A stretch of 64,000 bases of DNA from Mesorhizobium sp. (lineage in GTDB: Bacteria; Pseudomonadota; Alphaproteobacteria; Rhizobiales; Rhizobiaceae). The DNA lies in assembly GCA_004020365.1 (NCBI GenBank), contig SAQR01000005.1:147230-211229 (forward strand), written 5' to 3'. Below, one piece after another: positions 43,790 through 54,583 of the stretch. Made by a program: the position numbers and the translations under genes. The number at the start of each line of letters is the position of its first letter. The stretch's first letter is position 1. The notes beneath the pieces were generated by a model, which did not search any database, was not told the DNA's origin, and was given only the letters and a program-made list of their open reading frames with translations.

Positions 43790-46700
43790 CTACTCGGCTG
43801 CGCCGCTCTCGGAAGCCAGGGTCGGGCCGGCTTCAGGCCGCCTGCGCCGGAATGTCCTGCGCAGAGCAACGTAGAAGACCGGCGTCAGGAAGAGGCCGAA
43901 CAACGTCACGCCCAGCATGCCGGAGAACACGGCCGTGCCGAGCGATTGGCGCATTTCCGCGCCAGGCCCGCTGGCGATCACTAGCGGCACCACGCCCAGG
44001 ATGAAGGCGAATGCCGTCATCAGGATAGGCCGCAGCCGCAGCCGGCAGGCCTCGATAGCCGCCTCGACGGCGTCAAGGCCGCGCTCCTCACCTTGGCGCG
44101 CGAACTCGACGATCAGGATCGCGTTCTTCGCCGCCAGGCCGATGAGCACGATCAGCCCGATCTGCACGAGGATGTTGTTGTCGAGACCGCGGAAGGCGAC
44201 GCCCAAGAGGGCGGCCAGTACGCTGAGCGGGACGATAAGCACGATGGCGAAGGGCGTAATCCAGCTTTCGTATAGCGCGGCGAGCGCCAGAAAGACGAAC
44301 AGAACCGACAGGCCGAAGATGAAGACCGCCGTGTTGCCGGTCTGCCGCTCCTGGAAGGCGAGTTCAGTCCATTCGAAGGAAGTGCCCTGCGGCAGCGATT
44401 CAGCTGCAATCCCCTCCATCAGGTCGAGCGCCGTGCCCGTGGCGACACCCGGCGCTGCATTGCCCTGAAGCGGCACGGAGACATACATGTTGTAGCGTTG
44501 CACGAGCGAGGGACCGGTGACGTCGCGGATCTCGATCAGTGTGCCGAGCGGCACCAGGGCGCCGGCCGCCGAGCGCACCTTCAGCTTCAATATGTCGTCG
44601 CGATCAATGCGGAAAGCCTGGTCGGCTTGCGCCCGCACCTGGTAGACGCGACCGAAGGCGTTGAAATCGTTGACATAGGCGGTGCCTAGATTGATCGACA
44701 GCGTCTCAAAGATGTTGGGGATCGGCACGTTCAGCATGCGCGCCTTGTCGCGGTCGATCGCCAGGAAGAATTGCGGGCTGGAGGCCGAGAAGGTGGTGAA
44801 GACGCCCATCAACCCCGGCGTCTGGTTGGCCTTGCCGGCGATTTCGTTGGCCAGCGCCAGAATCGGCCGCATGTCCGCGCTGTTGCGCTCCTGGAGCATC
44901 ATCTTGAAGCCGCCGGAGTTGCCGATGCCCCGCACTGGCGGCGGCGGCAGCGCGATGATGAAGGCCTCCTGGATGCTTTGCAGGCTGCCAAACAGCGTGC
45001 CGATGATCTTGTCGGAAGTATCGCCGCTCTCGAGCCGTTCCTCGAAGCTCTTGAATGGCGCGAAGATCACGCCGGAATTGCTGGCGTTGGTGAATGTCGC
45101 GCCGTTGAATCCTGCGAAGGCGACGGCGTTGGCGACACCCGGCGTGTCGCGGATGATATCCGACGCCTTCTGGATGACTGCGTCCGTTCGGGCGAGCGAA
45201 GAGCCCTCCGGCAATTGCACGACGACGATTGCATAACCCTGGTCCATGTTCGGGATGAAGCCGCGCGGCACCGTCTGCAGCATGTGATAGGTCGCGTAGA
45301 GCAGGCCTGCGAAGACGAGCAGCATGGCGGCAAGCGCCAGAGTCGTGCCGACCAGTCTGTGCACCAGCCACGCATAGCCGTCCGCCATCCTGTCGAACCC
45401 GTTGTTGAACCCGTTCGCCAGAGCGCGGCCGAACCTTGCCAGGAAGAAGTTCGAATGTTCCTCGCTGTGCGGCTTGAAAAGCACGCCAGCGAGAGCCGGC
45501 GAAAGCGTCAGCGAGTTGAATGCGGAGATCGCGGTGGAAACCGCGATGGTGATGGCGAACTGCAGGTAAAACTGGCCGGAAATCCCGGGAATGAAAGCCG
45601 CCGGAACGAAGACGGAGATCAGCACCAGCGAGATCGCGAGGACCGCGTTTCCCACTTCATCCATGGTCTTGTGCGCAGCGGCGCGCGGAGCGAGCCCCAG
45701 CCGGATGTTCCGCTCGATATTTTCCACAACCACGATGGCGTCGTCGACAACGATGCCGACCGCCAGCACCAGCCCGAACAGAGTGAGCATGTTGAGCGAG
45801 AAGCCGAAGGCGAGCAGCACGGCAAGCGTGCCGATCAGCGAGACCGGTATCGCCACGATCGGCACGATCGCCATGCGCCACGACTGCAGGAACACGATGA
45901 TGACGATCACCACCAGCAAGATCGCCTCGGCGATGGTGACATAGACCTCGTTGATGGATTCGGCGATGAACTCGGTCGGATTGTAGATGATCTCGTAAGC
46001 CAGCCCCTGCGGGAAATCCTTCGAAAGCTCCGCGATGGTCTCCTGGATTTCTTCCGCCGAGGCCAAGGCATTGGTGCCCGGCCGCTGGAAGATGCCGAGC
46101 GCCACCGCCGCCTTGTTGTTGAGATAAGAATTGGTGACGTAGTCCCTGGCGCCGAGCTCTATGCGCGCCACGTCCTGCAGGGAGATCAAGCGGCCGTCCT
46201 CGGTCGACTTGACTATGACGTAGCGGAAGTCGCGCGCGTCTTCGAAGCGCCCTTGCGTGGTGACCGTATACTGGAAGGCCGAGCCGTCGCCAATCGGCGG
46301 CGCGCCGATCGAGCCGCCCGACACCTGGACGTTCTGGTCGCGCAGCGCCTGGACTACGTCGCCTGCGGTCATGCCGTAGGCGGACAGCTTTTCCGGGTCG
46401 AGCCAGATGCGCAGCGAATATTCGCGCTCGCCGAAGATCTGCACGTCGCCGACGCCGTCCAGTCTCAGCAGGACGTCGCGCACGCGCGAACGCGCATAAT
46501 TCGAGACGTAGAGCTGATCATATGTGTCGTCGGGCGACAGCATATGGATGACCATCATCAGGTCGGGCGAACTTTTCGCCGTGGTGATGCCGAGCCGGCG
46601 CACCTCTTCCGGCAGGCGCGCTTCGGCGATCGAGACGCGGTTCTGGACCAGCACCTGCGCCGCGTCGAGATCGGTGCCGGGGCGGAAGGTGATGGTGAGC

Positions 46701-46972
46701 GCCATCGAGCCTTCGCCGGAGGAATAGGACGACATGTAGAGCATGTGCTCGACGCCGTTGATTTCCTGTTCGATCGGCGTCGCCACGGTCGCGGCGACCG
46801 TCTCGGCGTCGGCGCCCGGATAGGAGGCGCGCACCACGATGGTCGGCGGCGCGATTTCGGGATATTGCGCGACCGGAAGCTGCGTATAGGCGATGCCGCC
46901 GACGAGCACGAGCACGATCGACAGCACCGCCGCGAAGATCGGGCGGTTGACGAAGAAATGGGCGAAGTTCAT
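43790..46972 (-). CDS. RND multidrug efflux transporter (AcrB/HAE1 type)
   Basis: A 1060-residue inner-membrane pump starting MNFAHFFVNRPIFAAVLSIV. HAE1 motifs are present: PVAQYPEIAPPTIVVRASYPGA, EEVRRLGITTAKSSPDL, and the proton-relay helix LFGLVLAVGIVVDDAIVVVENIER carrying two adjacent Asp residues. GMxF-type helix-10 segments follow near the C-terminus. Length and topology (12 helices, two large periplasmic loops) are standard. It overlaps its adaptor gene by 4 bases. No outer-membrane factor follows, so a TolC-like protein elsewhere is presumably used. Confidence 0.95.
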   Translation of the reverse strand: MNFAHFFVNRPIFAAVLSIVLVLVGGIAYTQLPVAQYPEIAPPTIVVRASYPGADAETVAATVATPIEQEINGVEHMLYMSSYSSGEGSMALTITFRPGTDLDAAQVLVQNRVSIAEARLPEEVRRLGITTAKSSPDLMMVIHMLSPDDTYDQLYVSNYARSRVRDVLLRLDGVGDVQIFGEREYSLRIWLDPEKLSAYGMTAGDVVQALRDQNVQVSGGSIGAPPIGDGSAFQYTVTTQGRFEDARDFRYVIVKSTEDGRLISLQDVARIELGARDYVTNSYLNNKAAVALGIFQRPGTNALASAEEIQETIAELSKDFPQGLAYEIIYNPTEFIAESINEVYVTIAEAILLVVIVIIVFLQSWRMAIVPIVAIPVSLIGTLAVLLAFGFSLNMLTLFGLVLAVGIVVDDAIVVVENIERNIRLGLAPRAAAHKTMDEVGNAVLAISLVLISVFVPAAFIPGISGQFYLQFAITIAVSTAISAFNSLTLSPALAGVLFKPHSEEHSNFFLARFGRALANGFNNGFDRMADGYAWLVHRLVGTTLALAAMLLVFAGLLYATYHMLQTVPRGFIPNMDQGYAIVVVQLPEGSSLARTDAVIQKASDIIRDTPGVANAVAFAGFNGATFTNASNSGVIFAPFKSFEERLESGDTSDKIIGTLFGSLQSIQEAFIIALPPPPVRGIGNSGGFKMMLQERNSADMRPILALANEIAGKANQTPGLMGVFTTFSASSPQFFLAIDRDKARMLNVPIPNIFETLSINLGTAYVNDFNAFGRVYQVRAQADQAFRIDRDDILKLKVRSAAGALVPLGTLIEIRDVTGPSLVQRYNMYVSVPLQGNAAPGVATGTALDLMEGIAAESLPQGTSFEWTELAFQERQTGNTAVFIFGLSVLFVFLALAALYESWITPFAIVLIVPLSVLAALLGVAFRGLDNNILVQIGLIVLIGLAAKNAILIVEFARQGEERGLDAVEAAIEACRLRLRPILMTAFAFILGVVPLVIASGPGAEMRQSLGTAVFSGMLGVTLFGLFLTPVFYVALRRTFRRRRPEAGPTLASESGAAE

Positions 46973-48180
46973 TGCGTTTGCCCTTCGGCTTCAATCTTGG
47001 GCGGCAATTTGGTCATCTCGGGCTTGACGGTGACGCCCGGCCGCACACGCACCAGCCCGTTGACTACCACGGTCTCTTCGCCGGTGAGGCCCTCGCGGAT
47101 AACGCGATAGCCGTCGATGCGCGGGCCGGTCCGGACCGGCTTGGCCGAGATCAGGCCTGCCGCGTCGACAACGAAGACGATGCGGCGGTTCTGGTCGGCG
47201 CCGATCGCCTCGTCAGGCAGAAGCACGCCCGGATGCGGCAACGAGCCGGGCACGTTGATGCGGCCGAACATGCCCGGCTGCAGCACGCCGTCCTTGTTGT
47301 CGAAGCGCGCTCTGGCCCGCATCGTGCCGGTAGCCTCGTCCAGACGGTTCTCGGCGAAGTCGAGCTTGCCCTTGAACGTCGCTTCATCACGGTCGGCGAC
47401 ACGGACGGCAACATCGACGCCGCCGGCGCCCTCCTGCATGACGCCGCCGCGCTCGCGGGCGTCGCGCGCATAAGCGAAGTAGGACCGCTCATCGATGTCG
47501 AAATAGAAGTCGATCGGGTCGATCGAGACGATGGTGGTCAGCACGGTCTGGTCGGCCTGCACCAGATTGCCCGGCGAGACGAGCCGGCGGTCGACTCGGC
47601 CGGAAAACGGCGCCTTGATCTCGGTGAATTCGAGATCGAGACTTGCGTTTTCAAGTGCCGCCTCCGCGCCGTCCAGTTGCGCTTGGGCGGCGAGATATTC
47701 GCGGCGGCGGTCGTCCAGTGTCGAAACCGGTATGTTGCCTTCGCGCGACAGGGTCTCGGCGCGCTCGAACTGCATCTTGCTGAATTCGACCAGGGTCTTG
47801 GCCGAGTCGACCTGCGCCTGCGCCTGGTTCAGCGCCGCCTTGAACGGCCGCTGGTCGATGGTGAACAGGAGGTCGCCCTGCTTGACCAGCGTACCGTCCT
47901 GGAAATGGACCCGGTCCAGATAGCCGCCGACGCGGGAGCGCAGCGAAACCTGGTCGACGGCTTCGAAACGGCCGACGAACTCATCGTCCTCGACGATATC
48001 GCGCACCAGCGGCTTGGCTACCGTGACGACGGGCGCGGGAGGCGCTTCCTGCGCCTGTGCGGCCGGGGCCGCGAGCAAGCCGATCGCCGCGAAGGCCGCG
48101 GCGGCGAGCCATCTTGCACGGACGTTTCTGCTGGAGGGGGCGGCCAGAGAATCGTGGCGGAGGCGTGCAGTGTGAACCAT
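46969..48180 (-). CDS. RND efflux periplasmic adaptor (AcrA-type)
   Basis: A 403-residue adaptor. The signal segment (LAAAAFAAIGLLAAPAAQAQ) precedes lipoyl half-motif one (FEAVDQVSLRSRVGGYLDRV), a coiled-coil hairpin (about residues 110-170), lipoyl half two (IKAPFSGRVDRRLVSPGNLV), and the beta-barrel and membrane-proximal domain (GMFGRINVPG, then RTGPRIDGYRVIREGL). The start MVHTARLRHD at 48180 follows GAGGGGTAACC; the frame is open 67 codons upstream. It is the first gene of the two-gene pump operon. Confidence 0.93.
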   Translation of the reverse strand: MVHTARLRHDSLAAPSSRNVRARWLAAAAFAAIGLLAAPAAQAQEAPPAPVVTVAKPLVRDIVEDDEFVGRFEAVDQVSLRSRVGGYLDRVHFQDGTLVKQGDLLFTIDQRPFKAALNQAQAQVDSAKTLVEFSKMQFERAETLSREGNIPVSTLDDRRREYLAAQAQLDGAEAALENASLDLEFTEIKAPFSGRVDRRLVSPGNLVQADQTVLTTIVSIDPIDFYFDIDERSYFAYARDARERGGVMQEGAGGVDVAVRVADRDEATFKGKLDFAENRLDEATGTMRARARFDNKDGVLQPGMFGRINVPGSLPHPGVLLPDEAIGADQNRRIVFVVDAAGLISAKPVRTGPRIDGYRVIREGLTGEETVVVNGLVRVRPGVTVKPEMTKLPPKIEAEGQTQ

Positions 48181-48658
48181 GGTTACCCCTCGTAATAGGC
48201 CCTTCATGCGAAGTCCGTAACATCTAGGCAGCGGGTGCGCCGCACAAATCAATCTTTTTGAACTGACCACCACAACCGACAGCTTGCTATTGAACAAACA
48301 TCGACAACCTTGACAAGGAAGCGGGTAACCAGGGAGCGCGAACGCACATTTCGCGTTTATCCGCTGCGTAGGCATCGCCATGCGCTCGAGCTAAAGCGGA
48401 TCTGACAAGCCATTGCGCATCCCGACGCGCGGCGGTTCTGTCGGGAGCAACAGGGGCGCTCTCGCAGAGAGGTCCGACCTGCTTCTCATTCTGCGGTTAT
48501 AGGCGGCGGTACAGGCTTCGGTGAAATCGGCAGATTGGACATTTGCTGCACTCCGAAAACGCTAGAGCGGTTCATCGTTTCACGGAAACGCCGAACCGCT
48601 CTATCTCTTAGACATTCATGCAATCAGAACGTATCGCCCCAAACTGTCGACAGACGTA
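48181..48658. other. intergenic region upstream of the RND operon
   Basis: No gene seen. It holds the RND promoter region and, at 48563-48603, a dispersed-type palindrome. Confidence 0.5.
48563..48603. repeat. 41-bp palindromic element
   Basis: Arms TAGAGCGGTTC and GAACCGCTCTA are exact inverse complements. They enclose a second shorter dyad (GTTTC...GAAAC). Elements with this AGAGCGGTTC-GTTTC core are common intergenic repeats in Mesorhizobium-type genomes; that statement rests on general knowledge, not on other copies in this window. Confidence 0.65.
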
Positions 48659-48958
48659 TCAAGGACATTTGAAAAGTCTGACCGGCTTTCCCGGGCCGCG
48701 CTGGATAATGCGCTTGGCCTCCAAATCCAATTGAACGGCCTTCAACCACCATCCAGCCTTCGCACCACTTGGGAATTCGATCTCGGAGAGGTGGGGCAAG
48801 ATGGCGATGTTTGCCTCGGCCACGGTAAGCCCGGGTGCCTGCTCGGGGAGTGCGGCCAGTAGCGCGTGGCGCATGGCCATGTATTTGGCTTTGTTGACCC
48901 GCTCCGTATGGTGCGGCGACGTTACGCTCTCGATAAGGATCTTTTCATCGTCAGGCAT
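48659..48958 (-). CDS. DUF6958-family protein
   Basis: A 99-residue protein starting MPDDEKILIESVTSPHHTER. It has the core KYMAMRHALLAALP, LTVAEANIAILPHL and GWWLKAVQLDLEAKRII, looking like a small winged-helix-like fold, and ends RLFKCP. The family is found in diverse bacteria and its role is unknown; naming it DUF6958 is from memory. It overlaps the DUF6151-type gene upstream by 8 bases, so the two are co-translated, and both are divergent from a TetR gene. Confidence 0.75.
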   Translation of the reverse strand: MPDDEKILIESVTSPHHTERVNKAKYMAMRHALLAALPEQAPGLTVAEANIAILPHLSEIEFPSGAKAGWWLKAVQLDLEAKRIIQRGPGKPVRLFKCP

Positions 48959-49490
48959 CGATAGCTCCTTCGACAGCAACCTCGGATACTTTGAAGCCCA
49001 TCGCAATCCACGCGATGAGCAGCCTGCCATAGAAGCCGGCCGTCCCCAGTGCGCCGGAAGGCACGTCGTCCGGCACGCTGGCGCGATCGGGGGCATCCTG
49101 TGTCATTGTGCGCAATTCGAGGGGCGGGAGTTCATTCTGCTTCCAGAGATTGCCGTAGAGGCTAAGCCAGTGGCCTCCCTTGAACTCTAGAAAGATGGGG
49201 GTGTTGCAGCAGGATGCCAGAACACGTCGCGTTGACGCGTTAGGCCCGAGGCGGAATTCCCGCAGGTTTTCGGCTCCGGCCAAAAAGCTGATCCGATCCT
49301 TCCGATAAAGAACGTAGCGCGTACCGCCGTGGATCGTCCGGATCGCCTCTGGCACGGCAAGCGTCTCCAGCCGCCTGGCTGCATCACTACAGCTCTTGCA
49401 GTGGCATTCCGCGCTGATGATGGGTGTGTCATGCACTTCGAGGCGAAAGGCTCCGCAGGCGCAACTCAGGTGGGTTGTCTTCGTTTTCAT
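48951..49490 (-). CDS. DUF6151/GFA-like zinc-site protein
   Basis: A 179-residue protein. The cysteine pattern CxC near residue 10 (LSCACGAF), CHCKSC near residue 31 and SCC near residue 93 resembles the glutathione-dependent-formaldehyde-activating (GFA/Mss4-like) zinc fold. A C-terminal hydrophobic helix (YGRLLIAWIAMGFKV) is atypical for GFA enzymes and fits DUF6151 members. It is the first gene of a two-gene operon repressed, presumably, by the divergent TetR. The substrate is unknown. Confidence 0.75.
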   Translation of the reverse strand: MKTKTTHLSCACGAFRLEVHDTPIISAECHCKSCSDAARRLETLAVPEAIRTIHGGTRYVLYRKDRISFLAGAENLREFRLGPNASTRRVLASCCNTPIFLEFKGGHWLSLYGNLWKQNELPPLELRTMTQDAPDRASVPDDVPSGALGTAGFYGRLLIAWIAMGFKVSEVAVEGAIDA

Positions 49491-49639
49491 GACATTGCTC
49501 ACTGTTGAATGGGCCGCCAGACGGCCGCCAGAGAAAGCTAGTGATCGGTCGCTAACCACGGGTCGCCAGTCCGTTGTCGCCTGTGCCGGTCGGCCCGACT
49601 CTCCCACGACGATCAAGGCGTTGCATGCTCTGTCCTAGG

Positions 49640-49683
49640 AACTAGACTGTTTGGTTCCGCTTCAAGAACTAGACGGTTCAGTT
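49640..49683. promoter_or_regulatory. tandem TetR operators between the GFA-like and TetR genes
   Basis: Two 17-bp dyads of the form AAC-n-A-n-AC-n-GT-n-T-n-GTT: AACTAGACTGTTTGGTT (49640-49656) and AACTAGACGGTTCAGTT (49667-49683). Centres are 27 bases apart, nearly the spacing of the pump operators at 31.8 kb. Confidence 0.75.
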
Positions 49684-49721
49684 TGATTATGTCAAGTAAG
49701 GTTCACCAACGGAGCTCGAAA

Positions 49722-50387
49722 ATGTTGATACCGGTTCTCGAAGCCGACCTAGCCCCTGGCCCTGGCACACGCTCGGAGCGCAAGCAGGCCGCTATCGTCG
49801 GCGCCGCGGCTGAGGTCTTTCTCAGCACTGGCTACGCCGGAGCCAGCATGGACGAAATCGCCAGCCGGTCTGGCGTATCCAAGCAGACGGTCTACAAGCA
49901 CTTCTCAAGCAAGGAGGCGCTGTTCGTCGCGGTGATGAGCCAGATGATGGGCGAGGCAGATACTGCCATTCACACAGGCCTGCCCAATGTGGAAGACCGT
50001 TCTCAGCTCGAAGCCTATCTGCTCGACTATGCCGTCCGGCAGCTGACCATCGTCCTCACACCCGAGCTGATGCAGTTGCGCCGGCTTGTGATTGCGGAGG
50101 CGCGACGCTTCCCGGAACTAGCCAAGGCGCTTTACGCGTGCGGCCCCGCACGCGCGCTCGAGGTCATGGGTAGCGCCTTCGAACAATTGGCCGACAAGAA
50201 CCTGCTGCAGTTCTCCGATGCGACGGTGGCCGCGTCGCAGTTCAACTGGCTAGTGATGGCGGACCCGGTTAACCGGGTCATGATGCTGGGAGACGAGGCG
50301 ATTCCGACCCAGCAGGAGATTCGACGGCACGCCGAGGCGGCCATCGCCACATTCCTTGCCGCATTCCTGCATCCAGACCAGCGATGA
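49722..50387 (+). CDS. TetR/AcrR-family regulator
   Basis: A 221-residue regulator. The helix-turn-helix domain is ERKQAAIVGAAAEVFLSTGY then ASRSGVSKQTVYKHFSSKEAL. The C-terminal ligand domain starts at LDYAVRQLTIVLTPELMQLR (AefR-like). The start is set at ATG 49722, preceded by GGAGC. Earlier ATG/TTG starts at 49683-49689 would run into the operator dyad and leave no ribosome site. It is divergent from the DUF6151/DUF6958 pair and probably represses it and itself. Confidence 0.9.
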   Translation: MLIPVLEADLAPGPGTRSERKQAAIVGAAAEVFLSTGYAGASMDEIASRSGVSKQTVYKHFSSKEALFVAVMSQMMGEADTAIHTGLPNVEDRSQLEAYLLDYAVRQLTIVLTPELMQLRRLVIAEARRFPELAKALYACGPARALEVMGSAFEQLADKNLLQFSDATVAASQFNWLVMADPVNRVMMLGDEAIPTQQEIRRHAEAAIATFLAAFLHPDQR

Positions 50388-50700
50388 AGTGGAGCATGCC
50401 CAACGCCTGCTAGCTGGTACTTCGCATCGCGGCGCTCAGTGTCCGCTTTGGCGTCATGGACGTGAATTCGGCGCTATCCGCCGGTCCATTGCGCCGCGGA
50501 AATTCTCTGTCGTGGCCTTGCATAGGGCGCCCCACAGCGCTGCCGGGGCTGATCTTCGAGTTTTGACGAACGAGAAGGGCCATTTCTCAGATAAAGCGCA
50601 ACGACAAGTTGCTGGGCAAAATTTCTTGAGAGGCCGACGCGCCGGGTCTAGGTAAGGTTTTCCATATATTGTTCATTTTCCAGCCTGTCCGGGAGTACTC
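50388..50700. other. intergenic region upstream of the 2OG oxygenase
   Basis: I see no gene or clear structure here, apart from an isolated CTAGGT stretch near 50651. The last 20 bases carry the GGGAG ribosome site of the next gene. Confidence 0.35.
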
Positions 50701-52962
50701 ATGTCGTCGATCGCCGCCGCCCTGCCTGATTGCCTGCGCTCGGTCGAGCGCCCCGGCGACTTCTGCGTCGGTGGCCTGCGGGAAATCTTCATGCCGTCGA
50801 TCGACGTGGAGGGCGTGGGCAGGATCGCCTTCCCGCTTCCGGCGGCGCAGGCCGAACGGCTGGTCGCCGTAGCCGATGCGGCACCTCATGGACGCGGCGA
50901 GGAGACGGTGCTTGATCGCGACGTGCGCAGAACCTGGCAGATCCACCCGCGCAGGATCCAGATCGGCGGGCGTAGTTGGGAGACGACGCTGGCCGAGCTC
51001 GTAACCGACGCAGCCCGCGGCCTTGGCGTCGAAGAGCCGGTCGAGGCGGAGTTCTACAAGCTTCTCGTCTATGACGCCGGCAGCTTCTTCCTTAATCACC
51101 GGGACACCGAAAAGACGCCCGGCATGTTCGCGACCCTGGTGATCGTGCTTCCCTCTGCTCATCGTGGCGGCGAGCTGGTCGTGCGGCACCTGGGTCGAGA
51201 GGTGATGTTCGATCTGCACCCCGAAGATCCGTCGGAGATCGGATTCGCCGCCTTCTATGCAGACTGCTTGCATGAAGTGCGCCCAGTCATCACCGGACAT
51301 CGCCTGATCCTCGTCTATAATTTGCGCTTCCTCGGCAAGAAACGCTCGCTGCGGGCGCCCGACCATCGCGCGGTCGAGGCGCAAGTCGCGGAGCTGCTGC
51401 GCGGCTGGGCCGGCGGGGAGGACGAGCCCGACAAGTTGATCGTGCCGCTCGAGCATGCCTACACGCCGGCGGAGCTGTCGTTCGACACCCTCAAGGGGGT
51501 CGATGCGGGCGTGGCGTCGGTGTTGATCGAGGCCGCAGCGGCGGCGGAGTGCGATCTCCATCTTGCCCTGGTATCGATCGAGGAGAGCGGCAGCGCCGTG
51601 CACACCGGCAATTATCGCCGCAGGCGCTGGGATCGAGACGACGAGGGCGATGAAGAATTCGAAGTCGTGGAGGTTTTCGACCGCTCGCTGACCCTGTCAG
51701 CGTGGCGGCGTCCGGACGGCGGCGAGGTCGGGTTTCACGATTTTCCATTCGATGAGGAGGAGCTCTGTCCGCCCGATGCGTTCGAAGATCTGAGGCCCGA
51801 CGAGCAGCATTTCCACGAGGCGACGGGCAACGAGGGCGCCTCCTTCGACCGTACCTATCGCCGCGCCGGTCTGGTCCTGTGGCCGCGCGCGCGGCGGCTC
51901 GCGGTGCTTAACCGGGCCGGCCTCGGGGCGACGCTGCCGTATCTCGAAGACCTGGCGAAGCGCTGGGAGACGAGCGACACCGCCATCAAGCGACAGTTGT
52001 GGGTGGAGGCCGATCAGCTTTCGGGACACATGCTGCGCTCCTGGTCCCGTGCAACATGGCGCAGGGAGGACGATACCGATGCCGGTTGGATGCTCGATCT
52101 GCAGGTCCGGCTGGGCAACGCGGCGCGCATCGATGAGCTTCTTGCGGAGCTTTCTGCCAACGGCCATTACGCGGCGTCCGACAACGAGGCGATCGTGCGC
52201 GCCGCCGCGCTTCTTCCGCGACAGCGGGCCACGGACTTGTTGGTCGAGATCGTCAGACGCAATGCCGCGGCCCATCTCGGCGCCTGCGCCGATTTGCTGA
52301 TGCGCTGCGTAGCGGCGCCGACCGAGTCCGTTGGCGACGCCGCGAAGATCGGCGCGGCCTTGATCGACGTCTTGCCGGGTGACCCGGCCAAGCGTGCCAA
52401 GCTCGACCCCTGGACGCGACCTGCGTCCGTATTGCCTGGCTTCGTCGTCGATCTCCTGACGGCGACGAGCAAGATCGACGCCGGGCTTGCGGCGCGCGCG
52501 ATCGAGCACCTGCTGGCCTGGCCCCGGACCTACACGCCGGACGCGGTGCTGGTCCCGGCGGCACTGGCCTTGGCCAAGCGGGCGGAGAGCGGGGGATGGC
52601 CGGCCATCGGCCGGCTGCGTGAGGCGGCTCTCGACCATCTGCGCGGTCGCATCGCGCTGCCGCTGGAGGCCCCGCGGGACTGGTCGCGGACCAATCCGCT
52701 CAAATGCACATGCGACGACTGTCGCGCACTTGGCGCATTTCTGATTGACCCTCATCAACAGCAATGGCGCCTGAGGGCGGCCCAGAACCGGCGCACCCAC
52801 GTCGAGGAGAGCGTCCGAAACGCCGCGTGCGACGTTGACCTCGCCACCGAAAGGCGCGGCAGTCCGCACACGTTGATCGCGACCAAGAACCAGGCCAGTT
52901 ACGAGCGACGCGCCAAACAGCGCCGGCAGGATCTGGAACATGTATCGGCGCTGGGCGGATGA
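50701..52962 (+). CDS. 2OG-Fe(II) oxygenase with a long C-terminal extension
   Basis: A 753-residue protein. The N-terminal third has the iron site: FFLNHRDTEKTPGMFATLVI (HxD), HRGGELVVRHLGR, and the distal His plus 2OG-binding Arg in ADCLHEVRPVITGHRLILV. This matches prolyl-4-hydroxylase-type members. Residues about 430-753 are Ala/Leu/Arg-rich and may form helical repeats; a CTCDDC pair lies near residue 665. No signal peptide. Ribosome site GGGAG. The natural target (protein side chain, nucleic acid or small molecule) is unknown. Confidence 0.85.
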   Translation: MSSIAAALPDCLRSVERPGDFCVGGLREIFMPSIDVEGVGRIAFPLPAAQAERLVAVADAAPHGRGEETVLDRDVRRTWQIHPRRIQIGGRSWETTLAELVTDAARGLGVEEPVEAEFYKLLVYDAGSFFLNHRDTEKTPGMFATLVIVLPSAHRGGELVVRHLGREVMFDLHPEDPSEIGFAAFYADCLHEVRPVITGHRLILVYNLRFLGKKRSLRAPDHRAVEAQVAELLRGWAGGEDEPDKLIVPLEHAYTPAELSFDTLKGVDAGVASVLIEAAAAAECDLHLALVSIEESGSAVHTGNYRRRRWDRDDEGDEEFEVVEVFDRSLTLSAWRRPDGGEVGFHDFPFDEEELCPPDAFEDLRPDEQHFHEATGNEGASFDRTYRRAGLVLWPRARRLAVLNRAGLGATLPYLEDLAKRWETSDTAIKRQLWVEADQLSGHMLRSWSRATWRREDDTDAGWMLDLQVRLGNAARIDELLAELSANGHYAASDNEAIVRAAALLPRQRATDLLVEIVRRNAAAHLGACADLLMRCVAAPTESVGDAAKIGAALIDVLPGDPAKRAKLDPWTRPASVLPGFVVDLLTATSKIDAGLAARAIEHLLAWPRTYTPDAVLVPAALALAKRAESGGWPAIGRLREAALDHLRGRIALPLEAPRDWSRTNPLKCTCDDCRALGAFLIDPHQQQWRLRAAQNRRTHVEESVRNAACDVDLATERRGSPHTLIATKNQASYERRAKQRRQDLEHVSALGG

Positions 52963-53159
52963 AGGCGCCGCTCGGCCGCCGATCTGGCTATTCTTCGGAA
53001 GCCGATTTCAGCTGGCCTTGAGCTATTGCTCGATACCCGCGTCTCTATATCGACGTACTCCAAGGGCGCTCTCCCGCAAGCGTGGACGAACTGCTTGAGA
53101 CCCGGATTCAATCACTCCACCGTTTGCCTGGCTGAGCTGACGCACCTGTTTGGCCGCCT

Positions 53160-53205
53160 TTGAACTGGGCCAATTTAGATTCGCTGACTCAGGTGCATTC
53201 ACCAT
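53160..53205. repeat. short sequence shared with the region after tRNA-Ile2
   Basis: GGGCCAATTTAGATTC and the nearby CTCAGGTGCAT (53165-53200) match GGGCCAATCTAGATTC and GTCAGGTGCAT at 9826-9866, same orientation, with a short insertion difference. This could be a relic of a mobile element end. Confidence 0.4.
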
Positions 53206-53224
53206 GGACAGGCAGTCACCCGGA

Positions 53225-54478
<1,254 letters not shown>

Positions 54479-54583
54479 TCAAACGGTGGTTTGCTGAAGA
54501 TAGGAACGGCCGGCGCGACGGACAGGGTCGATTCTTGCTCACTTCGTGGCTCGCCGGGTTCAGGCGAAGCTGTCGCCCGAAGC

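Noticed and set aside
44771-47110. 779-codon plus-strand open frame antisense to the RND transporter
   Set aside because: High-GC antisense shadow: composition is His/Arg/Asp-rich with no domain, while the minus strand encodes an intact AcrB-type pump.
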